Below are positions 44,137-55,200 of a stretch of DNA of 63,350 nt, piece after piece. The DNA lies in assembly GCF_003938655.1 (NCBI RefSeq), contig NZ_RJJT01000031.1:1-63350 (forward strand), in the 5' to 3' direction. A program made the position numbers and the translations under genes. The notes beneath the pieces were generated by a model. That model did no database searches, had not been told where the DNA came from, and saw only the letters and a program-made list of their open reading frames with translations. This DNA is from Rhizobium pisi. Its GTDB lineage: Bacteria > Pseudomonadota > Alphaproteobacteria > Rhizobiales > Rhizobiaceae. The stretch's first letter is position 1; every line of letters begins with the position of its first letter.

Positions 44137-44902
44137 GGGTGTCTCCAGGCTTTGCGAAACGCGCAAAAATCAGGATGATCGTCATCGAGCCGAGCAGAAG
44201 CACGGTCGAGATCGCATTGATTTCAGGGGTGAAGCCCTTGCGGATCGAGGAGTAGATCTGCACCGGTAGCGTGGTGTAGCCGGGCGTTGCGAGAAAATAG
44301 GAAATCACGAACTGGTCGAGCGACACGGCGAAGGCGAACAGTGCAGCACCGAGAATGCTCGGATAAAGAAGCGGCAGTGTTATAGAAAAGAAGGCGTGAA
44401 CCGGCGTCGAACCAAGGCTCATGGCCGCTTCTTCGAGATCGGCCCGAATGGTTCGGAAACCGGTCCCGACCACCAACACCACATAGGGAATGGCAAGGGC
44501 AACGTGGCCGATCAGCAGGGCATGCATGCCGCGCCCGATGCCGCTCCAATAGAAGAAGATCAGCATGGCAGTGCCGGTGATCAACCACGGGATGGCGATC
44601 GGCGGCAGCAGCATCAGTTGCAACAGGCTCTTGCCGCGAAATGTCCGTCGTGAAAGAGCCACTGAGGCCATTGTCCCAAGTGCTGTCGAAAGCACGGCGG
44701 TGATTGTGGCGATGATGATACTGTTCAGGCCGGCGGTCAGTAGTACGGTGTTGTTCCACAGCGCCTGATACCATTGCAGCGAGAAGCTAAACGGCAGCTC
44801 GTAAAGCGGCGATGCGTTGAACCCCATCGCCATCATCACGAGAATAGGCGTGTAGAGAAAGATAAGGATCACGATGAGATAGATACGTCCAAGCGGTTTC
44901 AT
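44123..44902 (-). CDS. Pot-type ABC transporter permease (PotC-like)
   Basis: A 259-residue permease with six hydrophobic helices and the EAA motif EEAAMSLGSTPVHAFFSITL. MKPLGRIYLIVILIFLYTPI is the first helix; GGAGAGGATC precedes the ATG. It pairs with the longer permease directly upstream (10 bases between the genes). The family takes up polyamines and other small cations or organic molecules across the inner membrane. Confidence 0.9.
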   Translation of the reverse strand: MKPLGRIYLIVILIFLYTPILVMMAMGFNASPLYELPFSFSLQWYQALWNNTVLLTAGLNSIIIATITAVLSTALGTMASVALSRRTFRGKSLLQLMLLPPIAIPWLITGTAMLIFFYWSGIGRGMHALLIGHVALAIPYVVLVVGTGFRTIRADLEEAAMSLGSTPVHAFFSITLPLLYPSILGAALFAFAVSLDQFVISYFLATPGYTTLPVQIYSSIRKGFTPEINAISTVLLLGSMTIILIFARFAKPGDTRDKR

Positions 44903-44912
44903 GATCCTCTCC

Positions 44913-45827
44913 TTACGCTGCCGCGCCACGGCGAAGAACGCCGGAGAAGGTTGCGAAAATGGCGAGAACGACAGCCAGAAGCATAAAGGACAGAGATGCG
45001 CCCAGCGGCCAGTTGAAGGCCTGCGTGAACTGGTCCTCGATCACCGTTCCCATGGTGACGCCGACACGGCCGCCCAGGATGCGGGGCTCCATGAACGAAC
45101 CGATGACCGGAATGAAGATCAGGACAGAGCCGGAAATCAGGCCAGGTGCGGCGAGCGGCACCAAAATCTTGAACAGAATGGTCCACCAGCGTGCGCCGAG
45201 GCTAGAAGCAGCCTCAATGATCGCGTCGTCGATAGCCACCAGGGCGATGTAGCAAGTCAGGATCATGTAGGGCAGATAGCCGTGAACAAGACCGATCACG
45301 ATGGCATAGCGCGTATAAAGAAAGCCGATCGATCCGGCCTCGGGCGCAATCATGTGCAGGAGATTGTCAAGGAAGCCGTTTTCCCGGAGCACCATTGTCC
45401 AAGAGAAGACGCGCACTAGACCATTGGTCCAGAAGGGAAGAAGGATCAGGATCAGGAGCATTTCGCGCGTCTTGCCGAACGTCGAGCGGACCAGCGCGAC
45501 GGCGGCCAGAAAGCCGAGCACAGCACAAAACAGCGTTGTCCAAAAGCCGATGAGCAGCGACGTTATACCGATTCCGACCAGATATGGTTGATCGATGAAG
45601 GCGCGATACTGCTTCAGTGTAAAGACGATAGGGGCCTTGCCCATTGGTGTCGCCGACATGAAGCTGAACACGAACATGGTCAGCAACGGCAGGAAGACGG
45701 CAAGCGTCAGCCAGCCATAGGTCGGAAGCAACAGGGCCGTCGTCGAAACCCATGACGGGAGCGTGCGCCAATTGCGCGGACCCGAAGGTCCGCGCTCCAA
45801 CGCAAGTGTGAGTTGGTCATTCTGCAT
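44913..45827 (-). CDS. Pot-type ABC transporter permease (PotB-like)
   Basis: A 304-residue permease. After a ~25-residue cytoplasmic tail come six helices (TTALLLPTYGWLTLAVFLPL first), the EAA loop IIEAASSLGARWWTILFKIL, and a C-terminal helix. Its start overlaps the end of the binding-protein gene by 11 bases. First permease of the importer. Confidence 0.9.
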   Translation of the reverse strand: MQNDQLTLALERGPSGPRNWRTLPSWVSTTALLLPTYGWLTLAVFLPLLTMFVFSFMSATPMGKAPIVFTLKQYRAFIDQPYLVGIGITSLLIGFWTTLFCAVLGFLAAVALVRSTFGKTREMLLILILLPFWTNGLVRVFSWTMVLRENGFLDNLLHMIAPEAGSIGFLYTRYAIVIGLVHGYLPYMILTCYIALVAIDDAIIEAASSLGARWWTILFKILVPLAAPGLISGSVLIFIPVIGSFMEPRILGGRVGVTMGTVIEDQFTQAFNWPLGASLSFMLLAVVLAIFATFSGVLRRGAAA

Positions 45828-46893
45828 AGAACGCTTTCACTTCCTGCCACAGGTTGTTGAAGGCTTCACGACGATCGTCCGGCAGCGCCGACATGATGCC
45901 CATCGTCTTCAGGTATTCGGGCTTGTGGACCTGGCGGCTTAGGTCGTCGGCCGGCAGTGCGGAAAGAGCAGCCGAGTTCGACGACGCCGGGGCCCCAACC
46001 TTGGTTGCCCATTCGACGTAGAATGCCGGGTCGATCATCCAATTGGCGAACGCAAGCGCTCCTTCGGCATTCGGCGCCGAGGCCGGGATGGCGAGGCCGT
46101 CGACCCAACCGATACCGCCTTCCTTGGGAACGACGAACTGAACCGGAAGCTTCGAGTTACGCTTGGAGCGCACCGAACCACCCGACCAGAAGAGCGAAAG
46201 GTCGAATTCCTTGGCAGCGAACGACTTGTTCCACTGATCTTCCGTGGACCAGAGAAGCTTGACGTTCGGTTTGATCGACTTCAGCGCAGCCGTGACCGCG
46301 GCCAGATCCTTCGGATCGTTGATGTCCTGGCCGCTCATCAGGGCGCCGACAGCGACATTGATGATTGCATCGTCGTCCATTGCGACGCGGCCCTTGTAGG
46401 CGGCATCTGCCAGAACGGCATAGCTGTCTGGAACCGGCAGGCCTTCACGAATGGCAAGCGAGGTCATGCCCCACACCCACGGAACTGCAAAGCTCTTGCC
46501 GTCCTTGCTGAAGTTCGGGTTGGAGCGCAGGTTCTCATCGACCGCCCCGACGTTTGGTACCTTGCTGAAATCGATCGGCTGTAGCAGGTCTTCAGCAACG
46601 GCCTGGGCGCAACGTGCAGCATTGATAATAACAAGATCATAGGCGCCGGGATTGGTGCGAAGCTTAGTCAGCATTTCCGATTCCGAGCTATAGTAGTCGT
46701 GAACGACAGTAATGCCGGTCTTTTCGGTGAAAGCCTTGACGGACCATTTTTCGTCCGTGCCATAGCCTTGCCAATTCAGGACCGTGATGGAGCCGCCCGA
46801 AAAGGCCTTGCGTGGCAGGCTGGAGAAGCTGACACCAGCGACAAGCGCTGCGGACATCAACTTCATCGTGTTGCGTCTGGTGAGTTCAGTCAT
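45817..46893 (-). CDS. Pot-type ABC transporter binding protein (PotD-like)
   Basis: A 358-residue extracellular solute-binding protein. MTELTRRNTMKLMSAALVAG resembles a twin-arginine signal (TRRNTMK). The fold shows ITVLNWQGYGTDEKWSVKAF, YDLVIINAARCAQAVAEDLL, SFAVPWVWGMTSLAIREGLP and GALAFANWMIDPAFYVEWAT. PotD relatives bind polyamines, but the polyamine-binding acidic/aromatic set cannot be confirmed; related proteins bind other small N-compounds. First gene of a ~7.5 kb operon with importer, hydrolase, MarR, GH3 and xdhC genes. Confidence 0.88.
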   Translation of the reverse strand: MTELTRRNTMKLMSAALVAGVSFSSLPRKAFSGGSITVLNWQGYGTDEKWSVKAFTEKTGITVVHDYYSSESEMLTKLRTNPGAYDLVIINAARCAQAVAEDLLQPIDFSKVPNVGAVDENLRSNPNFSKDGKSFAVPWVWGMTSLAIREGLPVPDSYAVLADAAYKGRVAMDDDAIINVAVGALMSGQDINDPKDLAAVTAALKSIKPNVKLLWSTEDQWNKSFAAKEFDLSLFWSGGSVRSKRNSKLPVQFVVPKEGGIGWVDGLAIPASAPNAEGALAFANWMIDPAFYVEWATKVGAPASSNSAALSALPADDLSRQVHKPEYLKTMGIMSALPDDRREAFNNLWQEVKAFYAE

Positions 46894-47005
46894 TGTGGCA
46901 CCCCTGTTGAACATACACAGTTATGGACGATCGTGACCGCGGTCAGCGACCTCGACGGATCGGCAGGGCCGAAAACAGAAGACGTGCCGAGCGCACATCA
47001 AATCA

Positions 47006-47017
47006 TTTGTATGCAAA
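47006..47017. promoter_or_regulatory. MarR-type operator candidate, importer promoter (site 1)
   Basis: TTTGTATGCAAA, an imperfect palindrome about 113 bases before the binding-protein start. Its exact reverse complement appears again 199 bases upstream (site 2), each followed by ACTAT. The 12-base size and near-symmetry fit MarR dimers, and a NicR-like MarR gene is in the downstream operon. Confidence 0.55.
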
Positions 47018-47215
47018 CTATAACCAGAGAAAATCGGTTGCTCGAAGCGCCCTATCTCAGGGCAAACGAAAGCCTTGCCGCCAGAGAGCGAAACATCACT
47101 TCGCAGCGGAGACAGCATTACCTGACTTCGATAAGGATCAACCTAAATCAATCGATTGTCGGCGGACCTTCAGTTCAAACCCTCTGATTTTAGCAATCAG
47201 TCTTTTATTTTTTAT

Positions 47216-47227
47216 TTTGCATACAAA
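47216..47227. promoter_or_regulatory. MarR-type operator candidate, importer promoter (site 2)
   Basis: TTTGCATACAAA, the reverse complement of site 1, again followed by ACTAT. Its position far upstream suggests looping or a second promoter; it lies 41 bases past the GH63-like stop. Confidence 0.5.
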
Positions 47228-47268
47228 CTATTAATGACGAATTGATATGTGTCAAGCGCTACCTTGCG

Positions 47269-49506
47269 TCAGCCTGTGTCCGCAGCAGAAAAATAGATGT
47301 CGAGCCGGCGGTCCTCAGCGTTTTGGGCAATCGTGAGGCGCACTCCGTCGGCGCTTGCAACATAGCCGATGTCCTGCCCATCGAGACGGACAGCAAGGAC
47401 GCCGCCGACGTCTAGGCCGGGCAGGTCGATATAGCCGGCTGCGGCAACCGGCGCGATGGTGCAGCTCAGCCGTCCATCGGTCATGATGATGCGCGACAGC
47501 GTCGTTTGCAGGTCCGTCCGCAACATCACGTGACCGTTGAGCGTCATCGACAGGGCGGCGGCCTCGACCCGCAGATGCAATGTTCCCGACGGTGACAGCA
47601 TGGGGCCGACCGCCACGTCCCGGCCGGTATTGTGCACCGTCCAGCCCGTCCATGGATCGAACTCGACAATCTCGCCGGTTGCCATCAATGGCAACATGGC
47701 GGCCCAGATGTAGAACGGATCGGTGTCGCCTTGGTCCATCGCCTCGCCGGTGACGGCGTTGTAGTTTTCAGCGGCGATGCGATCCTCGCGCCAGTTCTTC
47801 ATGAACAGGTCGTAGCTCTGGCTGGCGAGCTTGCTCGCTTCCCCCATGAAGCCGTAGCGTCGCAGGCCGAGCCAGACCATGTAGTTGACGTTCGGCCAGA
47901 TACGACCGCGCCAATAGACGTTGTCGGCGAAGGCCGGGTCATCACGCGTCGCGTTCGGCAACACGAAATCACCGCCGAAGGTGGTCTCGTCGCTCAGATG
48001 TTCGAGCAGACGCGCCGCCTGCGCCGGCGTCGCGGCGCCGCAAAGCAGCGGATAGAAGCTGGTCGGCGACAGCGACCGGACAAAACCGCCGCGCCGCTGG
48101 CGATTGGCGAAGATACCGCGGCTCTCGTCCCAGAGCGTTTCCGAGATCAACGTCCGGTGGCGCTCTGCCAAAGCGGCGAATTCGCGGGAATCCTCATGCT
48201 TGCCGAGCACGGTGGCCATTTTCGAGAGCATTTCGGCGTCGAGAGCAGCCGCGCAGTTGAGGCCCAGATCGAAGGTCGACAGCGTACGCGTGATGGGATC
48301 GTAGACAGCCTCGTCATGGGTCGCGGAATTGTCCATGCCGGTTTCGTTGCGCGCGCCAAAGGCTGTGCCCTTGTAGAGGCCCTCGCCGACATCCGATGTT
48401 CCGCACGAGAGCAGACCGAAGCGGTCGGGATCGCGATTTTCCTGCCACCAACGCCGATTGCGCACCAGCGCATCGTAGCTTGCCTGGATCATCGAACGTT
48501 CGCCAGTGCGCTGGTAGAGCTGCCAGACAACGAGCGCGCCGAACGGCAGTTGGCTGCGATCGACCCATGCATCGTTGGAGGTGACGATGCAAGCGATGTT
48601 GCCCTGCGGCGTCGCACCCGCCATTGCCGTTGCCATGTTTTCGCGCGCCAGGTCGGCGTCGAAAACGCCGGCGAGAAGCGCCGCAAAAATCTGGTCGTTG
48701 AACCAGACGGCAAATTTCCCGAGGTTCCAGATCCGCGTCACCGCCGTGTACGGACGCGCGTTGGTTTCGTCCCAAATGGTGTTCCATGCGACCACATCGC
48801 GCACGGCGTCGAGTGCACCCTCGAACACGCCGGTCTGCGCATTAGCGATATCGGCGGATGCTCCGGCGGCAAGACAGGCCTGCGCCTTGGCAATCGCAAG
48901 CTCCGCGCTGTCTGCGACGCCTGCAGCATAGGCCCCTTTGCGCATCATCTCGAGATTGAAGCGCAAGGCGATCACCGGTGCCTCGTTCTTTCGGGTGGCG
49001 GTGTAGAAGTAGCCGTTTTCCTCGAAGTCCGCCCGCAGCGCGTCGATCGTGTCGTGACCGGTCACGTGCACTGGCGCGTCGGCTGTCGCGACCGCCACGA
49101 ATCGCGTGCCGACCTTCAGCAGCGTGATGTTGCGGCCCGTATCATAGGCCGCCACTTCGCCGCCATCGGACGAGATCGCCAGCGTCAACCAGAAGCGCAG
49201 CCCCCACTCGGCCGACACCTTGCCGTTCCAGCTGCCGCGTATGGCGAAGGGATCGGTCTTCGTCGTCGAAAAGGCGACCGTCGTACCGCTGTGATCGGTC
49301 TCCAGCTCGATCAGCGAGCCGTCGATCGCGTGACGGCCGAGGCGAACCGTGTCGCGCCGCGGCTCGATCGCGGAAGTCGTCTTGCTGCGGGTCGAGTACA
49401 GCACCGGCGTGATCCGCACGCCGAGCGGCAGGAAGACCATTTCGGCCGGCCGACTGGACCAGCTGTTCCAGGCACGCATCAGGGGAATTGTCGAATATTG
49501 TGGCAT
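47269..49506 (-). CDS. GH63-like glycosidase ((alpha/alpha)6 barrel)
   Basis: A 745-residue protein without a signal peptide. The N-terminal beta domain (about 1-170) is followed by an (alpha/alpha)6 barrel with FAVWFNDQIFAALLAGVFDA (Asp about residue 271, a catalytic-acid candidate), DNVYWRGRIWPNVNYMVWLG and NAVTGEAMDQGDTDPFYIWA, with its Glu a base candidate. These are landmarks of GH63 and related mannosylglycerate-hydrolase/trehalase-like enzymes that cleave alpha-linked sugars. It starts 16 bases after the GH106-like stop and so belongs to the nicAB transcript run. Confidence 0.78.
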   Translation of the reverse strand: MPQYSTIPLMRAWNSWSSRPAEMVFLPLGVRITPVLYSTRSKTTSAIEPRRDTVRLGRHAIDGSLIELETDHSGTTVAFSTTKTDPFAIRGSWNGKVSAEWGLRFWLTLAISSDGGEVAAYDTGRNITLLKVGTRFVAVATADAPVHVTGHDTIDALRADFEENGYFYTATRKNEAPVIALRFNLEMMRKGAYAAGVADSAELAIAKAQACLAAGASADIANAQTGVFEGALDAVRDVVAWNTIWDETNARPYTAVTRIWNLGKFAVWFNDQIFAALLAGVFDADLARENMATAMAGATPQGNIACIVTSNDAWVDRSQLPFGALVVWQLYQRTGERSMIQASYDALVRNRRWWQENRDPDRFGLLSCGTSDVGEGLYKGTAFGARNETGMDNSATHDEAVYDPITRTLSTFDLGLNCAAALDAEMLSKMATVLGKHEDSREFAALAERHRTLISETLWDESRGIFANRQRRGGFVRSLSPTSFYPLLCGAATPAQAARLLEHLSDETTFGGDFVLPNATRDDPAFADNVYWRGRIWPNVNYMVWLGLRRYGFMGEASKLASQSYDLFMKNWREDRIAAENYNAVTGEAMDQGDTDPFYIWAAMLPLMATGEIVEFDPWTGWTVHNTGRDVAVGPMLSPSGTLHLRVEAAALSMTLNGHVMLRTDLQTTLSRIIMTDGRLSCTIAPVAAAGYIDLPGLDVGGVLAVRLDGQDIGYVASADGVRLTIAQNAEDRRLDIYFSAADTG

Positions 49507-49522
49507 GATTCTGGGCTTCCGG

Positions 49523-52207
49523 TCAGGTTTTAAGCGGGATGAGTGTCGGAGCTGCGGTCAACCCGCTCTTGTCGAGGTTCTCGCCGAGATAGGGTGTATT
49601 GTTGTAGTAGCGATTTGCCGCCGTGTTCGCGACGCGAAGTTCCAACGAATGGACACCGGGGATCAGCCGCCCCAAAGCAAAACGGTAGGGCCGCCAGCCC
49701 CGCCGATCGATCTGCCGGCCATCGAGGCAGGCGACGACCACGGTCGCGACCTCCGGCAATTCGAGAAACCACTCGGCCTCGTCGCCGATCTCGAGCGTCA
49801 GCCGGTAGATACCGGTGCCCGAGAAATCGGCAAATCCCTGCGTCTCCCATCCGCTCTCGACCGAGATCGGCACGAATGCTGCATCGGCGCCTGGCGCAAA
49901 ACTCCAACCGACGACAAGCGGTACGGCGCGCGCGGCGTCGAGCGGCGGCTGGGCCGTGAGACGGCCCTCTCTTGCTATCCCCTGCGCCGTCTCGCGCAGC
50001 CGCATGCAGCGCACTTCCTGCGGGTCGAGCCTGACCGTCAGGCGGCTGAAGGCACCGGCCTCCTCCACCTTGCCTGTCGTGGCGGACCAGATCTCGGAGT
50101 CGAAGCCGTCACCGAAGGAAATTTCGCTCACCAGCGGCGTTGCGCCATCGTTGAAGAGAACAATCCGCCACCAGCCATCGGCCTCGTTTCCGACCCATTG
50201 CCAAGGACGATCCGGCGAATGGCAAACTACCGCCGGACCAGATAACGGCAGCGACGACAGGAGCGCAGTGATATCTCGCCTTCCAGGCATGTGATCGATG
50301 TGCGTGGAAGCTATCGGGTTCAGCGGCTCGCCGCCATCGCAAACGGTAGACAAGCGATCTCCTGACGACCAGACAACTCCGCCAGCAGCCTTGAAGGCGT
50401 CTAGCGCGCGCAACGTCTTTGCCATCTCGAACACCGTGACCGATGGTAGGACCACAGCATCGAAGGAGAGCCCGGATGCCAGCAGGCGGCTGTTCTCGAT
50501 CCTTGCCGTTGCGAGATCGACTTCGCTGACGAACATGAAGTCGCAGCCTTCAGCCAGAAGCCCTCCGCACCATGCACCGATGTGGGTGGCATGGTTGTGG
50601 CGTGGGCCTTCTGCAAAGGCGGTATGAAGCGGATAGAGGATCGCAACCGGCGTGCGCGGGGTGGCCGGTTCGATGAAGGCAGAAATGCGCGCGGTCTCCT
50701 GCGCGAACAGATCATGGTAGCTCCACCACGGCTCGAAATTGATGCCCGGCCCAAAATCGAAACGCGGGTTGGCAAAGGGCGTCGGATCGTCGTCATGACC
50801 GTCAGTTTGATATACGCCGTGCCACAGAAACTGCCGGCTGCCTAGGCAATAGAGCCGGATTGCCTGCGCCCGCATCGTCTCCAGCGTCAACTCCCATTGC
50901 CCTGCAGCGCGCACCGGCGTTCGCTCGGCACTGGCATATGTTTCGACAACGCAGCGGCTGCGGCCATTCGATCGGGCGACGGAATCGCCTAGCTTCGGCG
51001 CAAGCTGCGCAACGAAGTTGTTGGAATCGACTGCCGTTTCATGCCTCAAAGCGTCGATGCCGAAGAAATCCACCGCAAGCGCCACCCTGGGGTCGATGCT
51101 GGCGAAGCCGCCGTTTAACGACCACGAACTGATATGCGGCAGGATCTCGTGTCCGGTGAGCACAATCCCCCTGCCCTGGGCCCATCTGCGCAAAGTGCCG
51201 GAAAAGGCCTCGTTCATCAGCGCCGAATAGACGGCATAGAACCGCGCCCGAAGCCGCAAGGTCTCAGGCCCGACGTCACGCAGCAATGCCAGCAGCGTTT
51301 TAGCGAAAGGTCCCCCCGTGCCGCCCGAAACGGCGTCCGGCAGGCTTGGCGCGAACAGCAGGCTGTTCCCGAGGCAACCGGAGATCTGATCCCATTTGTA
51401 AAAACCCGCCGCGGGTTGGTCGTAGAACACGAAGCCGACGGGATCGGGCACGAGATCGCCAAGCGCCTCGACCAGCGGATCAAGCCCGACCCCGATGAAC
51501 CGCTCCGCGGCCTCCGGCAGCAGGTAGTTGATCAGCCGCGATGTGGTCGACCGGGCGCTGACGAACACCGTCAGCATCTGACCGTCCCCGGCCGCGCCGT
51601 CGAAAGCGTAGGTGCAGGACACGCCGTCACTGTCGACGATCGATGTCCGCGCCGTCACATCGACGATCTGATCGAGGCCGTCGATGCCGGCCGACGAATG
51701 CAGCAACGCCGCTTCAACCGTCCACTCACACCATTCGACCACGCTTCCTTCATACTGCCACTCGACGATATCGGCGCCCATTGTCTGGGTGAATGGCGGG
51801 TGGATGCCGCTGATCTGCCCTCGCCCATGCCCTGATGACGACCAAAACAGGTGACGCTCGCGCAAGTCGTCGCGGCCCGCAACCGTTCGGCCGCCGGCAT
51901 GGCCGCTGATCCAGTTGTAATCGTCGTAGATGCCAAGCTTCAGCCCCAGCTTGCCGGCGATCCCGGCCGCGACGCGATAGGCTTCCAGATAGGCCGGCGA
52001 CAGATAGTCGTCGCGCGACATCACAAGCCGGGCCTGGATCAGGATCGTGCCGATCCCCTTCAGTTTGAAATCGCTGAGTTGGGTGTGGCAAACCTCCTGC
52101 GTCGGGATCGAATGCCAGAACCAGTAAGCCGACGGGCGAAACGCGGCTGTCGGGTTCTCGAACAGGTTGCGGGGGTCGATATCCTGTCCGGTTCGGATCT
52201 GGTCCAA
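49523..52207 (-). CDS. GH106-like glycosidase (alpha-L-rhamnosidase type)
   Basis: An 894-residue protein with no signal peptide. Near the N-terminus RPSAYWFWHSIPTQEVCHTQ is the entry motif of the large GH106-type family ('RP..wW.W...vt.e.i..qL'), followed by GIGTILIQARLVMSRDDYLS. The TIM-barrel middle includes FYAVYSALMNEAFSGTLRRW and TGHEILPHISSWSLNGGFAS. A C-terminal jelly-roll ends with GVHSLELRVANTAANRYYNN. The chosen start is TTG with GGGAG 9 bases before it; the first ATG would cut the core fold. It begins 12 bases after nicB, the most unexpected junction in the window. Confidence 0.75.
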   Translation of the reverse strand: MDQIRTGQDIDPRNLFENPTAAFRPSAYWFWHSIPTQEVCHTQLSDFKLKGIGTILIQARLVMSRDDYLSPAYLEAYRVAAGIAGKLGLKLGIYDDYNWISGHAGGRTVAGRDDLRERHLFWSSSGHGRGQISGIHPPFTQTMGADIVEWQYEGSVVEWCEWTVEAALLHSSAGIDGLDQIVDVTARTSIVDSDGVSCTYAFDGAAGDGQMLTVFVSARSTTSRLINYLLPEAAERFIGVGLDPLVEALGDLVPDPVGFVFYDQPAAGFYKWDQISGCLGNSLLFAPSLPDAVSGGTGGPFAKTLLALLRDVGPETLRLRARFYAVYSALMNEAFSGTLRRWAQGRGIVLTGHEILPHISSWSLNGGFASIDPRVALAVDFFGIDALRHETAVDSNNFVAQLAPKLGDSVARSNGRSRCVVETYASAERTPVRAAGQWELTLETMRAQAIRLYCLGSRQFLWHGVYQTDGHDDDPTPFANPRFDFGPGINFEPWWSYHDLFAQETARISAFIEPATPRTPVAILYPLHTAFAEGPRHNHATHIGAWCGGLLAEGCDFMFVSEVDLATARIENSRLLASGLSFDAVVLPSVTVFEMAKTLRALDAFKAAGGVVWSSGDRLSTVCDGGEPLNPIASTHIDHMPGRRDITALLSSLPLSGPAVVCHSPDRPWQWVGNEADGWWRIVLFNDGATPLVSEISFGDGFDSEIWSATTGKVEEAGAFSRLTVRLDPQEVRCMRLRETAQGIAREGRLTAQPPLDAARAVPLVVGWSFAPGADAAFVPISVESGWETQGFADFSGTGIYRLTLEIGDEAEWFLELPEVATVVVACLDGRQIDRRGWRPYRFALGRLIPGVHSLELRVANTAANRYYNNTPYLGENLDKSGLTAAPTLIPLKT

Positions 52208-52219
52208 ATCGTCTGCTCC

Positions 52220-55200
52220 CTAGTGGCTTGCTGCCGTCACCCGTTGCATGGCTTTCGTCGTTTCCGTCCAGGCCGGCTTGTCGGGCGCGAAACGCGCTCG
52301 CAGATAATCGGCGAGGTCCTTGATCTGGCCTTCGTTCAACGTCTCGCGGAACGCCGGCATCGACATCACCTCGGGGGCTTCCCGGCCGGTGGTCTGCGCA
52401 AGGATCGCCGGCGCCTCGACACCGTTCAGGATCGCCTGGATGAGATTATCAGGCGCCGCGGCATGCAGGTTGCTGTTGAGGGCCAGCGACGACAAAATCG
52501 AATTGCCGGTATGACAAGTCGCGCAGGCACCATTGAAAATGCGCTCGCCCTTCGGTGAAATCCGCGCGGCCGAAGCCCTGGCCGCTTCACTCGCGGCAAC
52601 GGCCGCCTCGCTCTGCGCCTTGGTCCCGGCGGGGACCTCGTTGAGGCTTGCGAGATAGGTCGCCATGGCGCGGATATCGCTATCCGGCAGCGGCTGCATC
52701 ACCTCGACGACATGCGCCATCGGACCGGCGGCACTGCCATGATCGCGCGAGTGTCCGGTGCGCAGGTAATCGTAGAAGGAATCGGCCGTCCAGCCGACCG
52801 GACCCCTGGCGAACGTATTCAGGGCCGGCGCCTCCCACCCGTCGGCAAAACCGCCGGAAAGCCGGGCGCTGCCGCTCTTCTCCGCGCCGAGCACATTGCG
52901 GTCGGTGTGGCAGGCCGAACAGTGACCCAGTGTCTCGACGAGATAGGCGCCCCTGTTCCATTGCGCATCGCGGGTCTCGACATATTTGAACGGCTGCGCT
53001 TTCAGGAACAGCGCGTTCCAGCCCGCCATCATCGCGCGGATGCTGTAGGGAAATTTGAGCTTCGTCTCCGGCACCTTTTCCGCGGCCGGCGCCTGCGTCA
53101 TCATGTAGGCGTAAAGCGCCTGAAGATCGGCATCCTCGGCGCCCGCGAACGAGGTGTAGGGATGGGCGGGATAGAGGTGGTGGCCATCACGGCTCACGCC
53201 CTCCCGCATGGCACGCTCGAAGGCCGGGTAGGACCAAGCGCCGATGCCGCTTTGCGTGTCCGGGGTGATGTTGGTGGCATAGACGGCGCCGAACGGCGTG
53301 TCGAAGCGCCGTCCGCCGGCAAAGGGTGTGCCGTCATTGCCGACATGACAGACATTGCAGGCGCCGGCCGCCGCCGCCAGCCGGCCGCGCTCGATGGTGG
53401 CGGCGCTGTAGACGTTCGCGTCCGGGCGCTGGATGGTGCCGATCGCCGGGCGCCATGGCGAGGCCATGGTGACGATACCGGACAGAGCCGCGACGGCACC
53501 GACGGCCGAAAGACCTATGTTCCACCAGTTCCGCTTCTTCGTGACCGGGGCAGCCGGCGTTTCGTCGGTCTTGCCGTTCAGCGCGGCCAGCACCAGTTCC
53601 GGCGTCAGCGGCAGTTCGCGGAAGCGAATACCGATAGCGTCATAGACGGCGTTGGCAATGGCCGAGGCGCTGGGAACGGAGGCGGACTCTCCGACGCCGA
53701 GTGGCGGTTCGTCCTGCCGCGGCACCATCAGCACGTCGATGGCGGGCACCTCGGGGAAGGTGATCAGCGGATAGCCACCCCACTCCCTCGACTGCACGGC
53801 GGTCGATGAGAATTCGACCTTTTCCTTCAGCACCCGGCTGGTGGATTGAATGATATTGCCGTGGATCTGGTGGCGCACGCCATCGGGATTGATCATCATC
53901 CCGGAATCCTGCGCGCACGTCACCTTGGTGACCGCGATCTCGCCGGTCTTCTTATTGACCGCGACATCGGCGACCCAGGCGGCCCAGGCTGCGGCTTTGC
54001 CAGGAAACGGCCCATGGATGTAGACGGCATAGGCGAACCCGCGCCCATAGAGCAGGTCGCCCTCGCCGCCGAGCGTGCCCCATGTCGTATGCGGTACCCA
54101 ATTTGCCCGTTCGGCCAGCGCATTCACTAGATCGATGGCGCGCGGATCGTGGAGGTAGCGAAGCCTGTACTCGACCGGATCGACGCCGGCGGCGGCGGCC
54201 AGTTCATCGACATAGCATTCGTGCGCAAACGTGTTGGGCATCGCCGACACGCCGCGGAACCAAGAGGCGCGCGCGATCGGCGGCATGTCGTGCACGGTGA
54301 CGCGGAGGTTCCCGTAGGCATAGGGCGGGATGGCGGTGCGATCGCCCATCTGCACGACGTCAGAGACTGGCGGCACCTTGCCGGTGAGGATCAACGGAAG
54401 GGTCGGCGCCAGATTGGAGGGATAGCGAGTTTCGAAATCATAGGCGGACGGACCGCCTTCCAGATCGAGACCGCCGCGCACGTCCATGATCTGGGCGGCG
54501 CCCTTCGGCTCCCAGGCGTGCTCCTGTTCGCGCGTCAGCTGGACACGGACGGGCGCCTTGACCGCGCGCGACAGCAGGGCAGCATCCGCAGTGACGTCAT
54601 CGGCGCAATTGCGGCCATAGCAGCCGGCGGCTTCCAGTCGCTCGACCCGGATCAGCTCTTCCGGCATGTCGAGAAGCAGCGCCAGATCGCGGCGCATGGG
54701 AAACGGGTTCTGCGTTCCCGACCAGACCGTCAGCCCGCCTTCGTTGTAATCGGCCACCGCGCAGGATGGCCCGATCGAGCCGTGCATCTGGTAGGGCCAG
54801 ACATAGGTGCGGTTCATCGGCTGGGCGCTGCCGGCCAGGGCCATATCGACATTGCCGAGATCGGCAAGCTTGCGCGCGGTCGACGGATTGGCACGCAGCG
54901 CCTTTTCCGGCGCGTTGAGATCCGGCCACTCGGGCGGCGCCCGCCACACGACCTTCAGGCTCTTCGCCGCCTCGACGGCGATTTCCTCGCGGGTCGCGAC
55001 CACGCCGACGAAATCGCCGATGGCGACGACGCCGACAAGCCCGCGAATATGCGCGACCGATGCCTCGTCGATCGAAATCAGGCTGTTTCCGACATGGTCG
55101 CCGTGATCGAAACCGGCATAGGGCGGCCGTACGACGCGGCCATGCAGCATGCCCGGCACGCGAACATCATGCACGTAGGTCCAGCGCCCCGTGGCCTTCT

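Larger units (their letters stand above)
46894..47268. other. promoter region of the Pot-type importer operon
   Basis: A 375-base AT-rich gap after the GH63-like gene. It holds the two TTTGYATRCAAA palindromes and poly-T/A stretches around 47205-47235. No gene. All transcription to the left (importer, MarR, GH3, xdhC) is likely to start here. Confidence 0.6.

Noticed and set aside
43084..46893. Assigning the Pot-type importer firmly to putrescine/spermidine
   Set aside because: Family similarity is real, but operon context (GH3, MarR, xdhC, nic genes) points elsewhere and the binding-site residues cannot be verified by eye.
47632..49533. Long plus-strand open frame (633 codons) opposite the GH63-like gene
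   Set aside because: A shadow frame created by GC-rich third positions; composition (Arg/His/Gly-rich) is typical of antisense frames.
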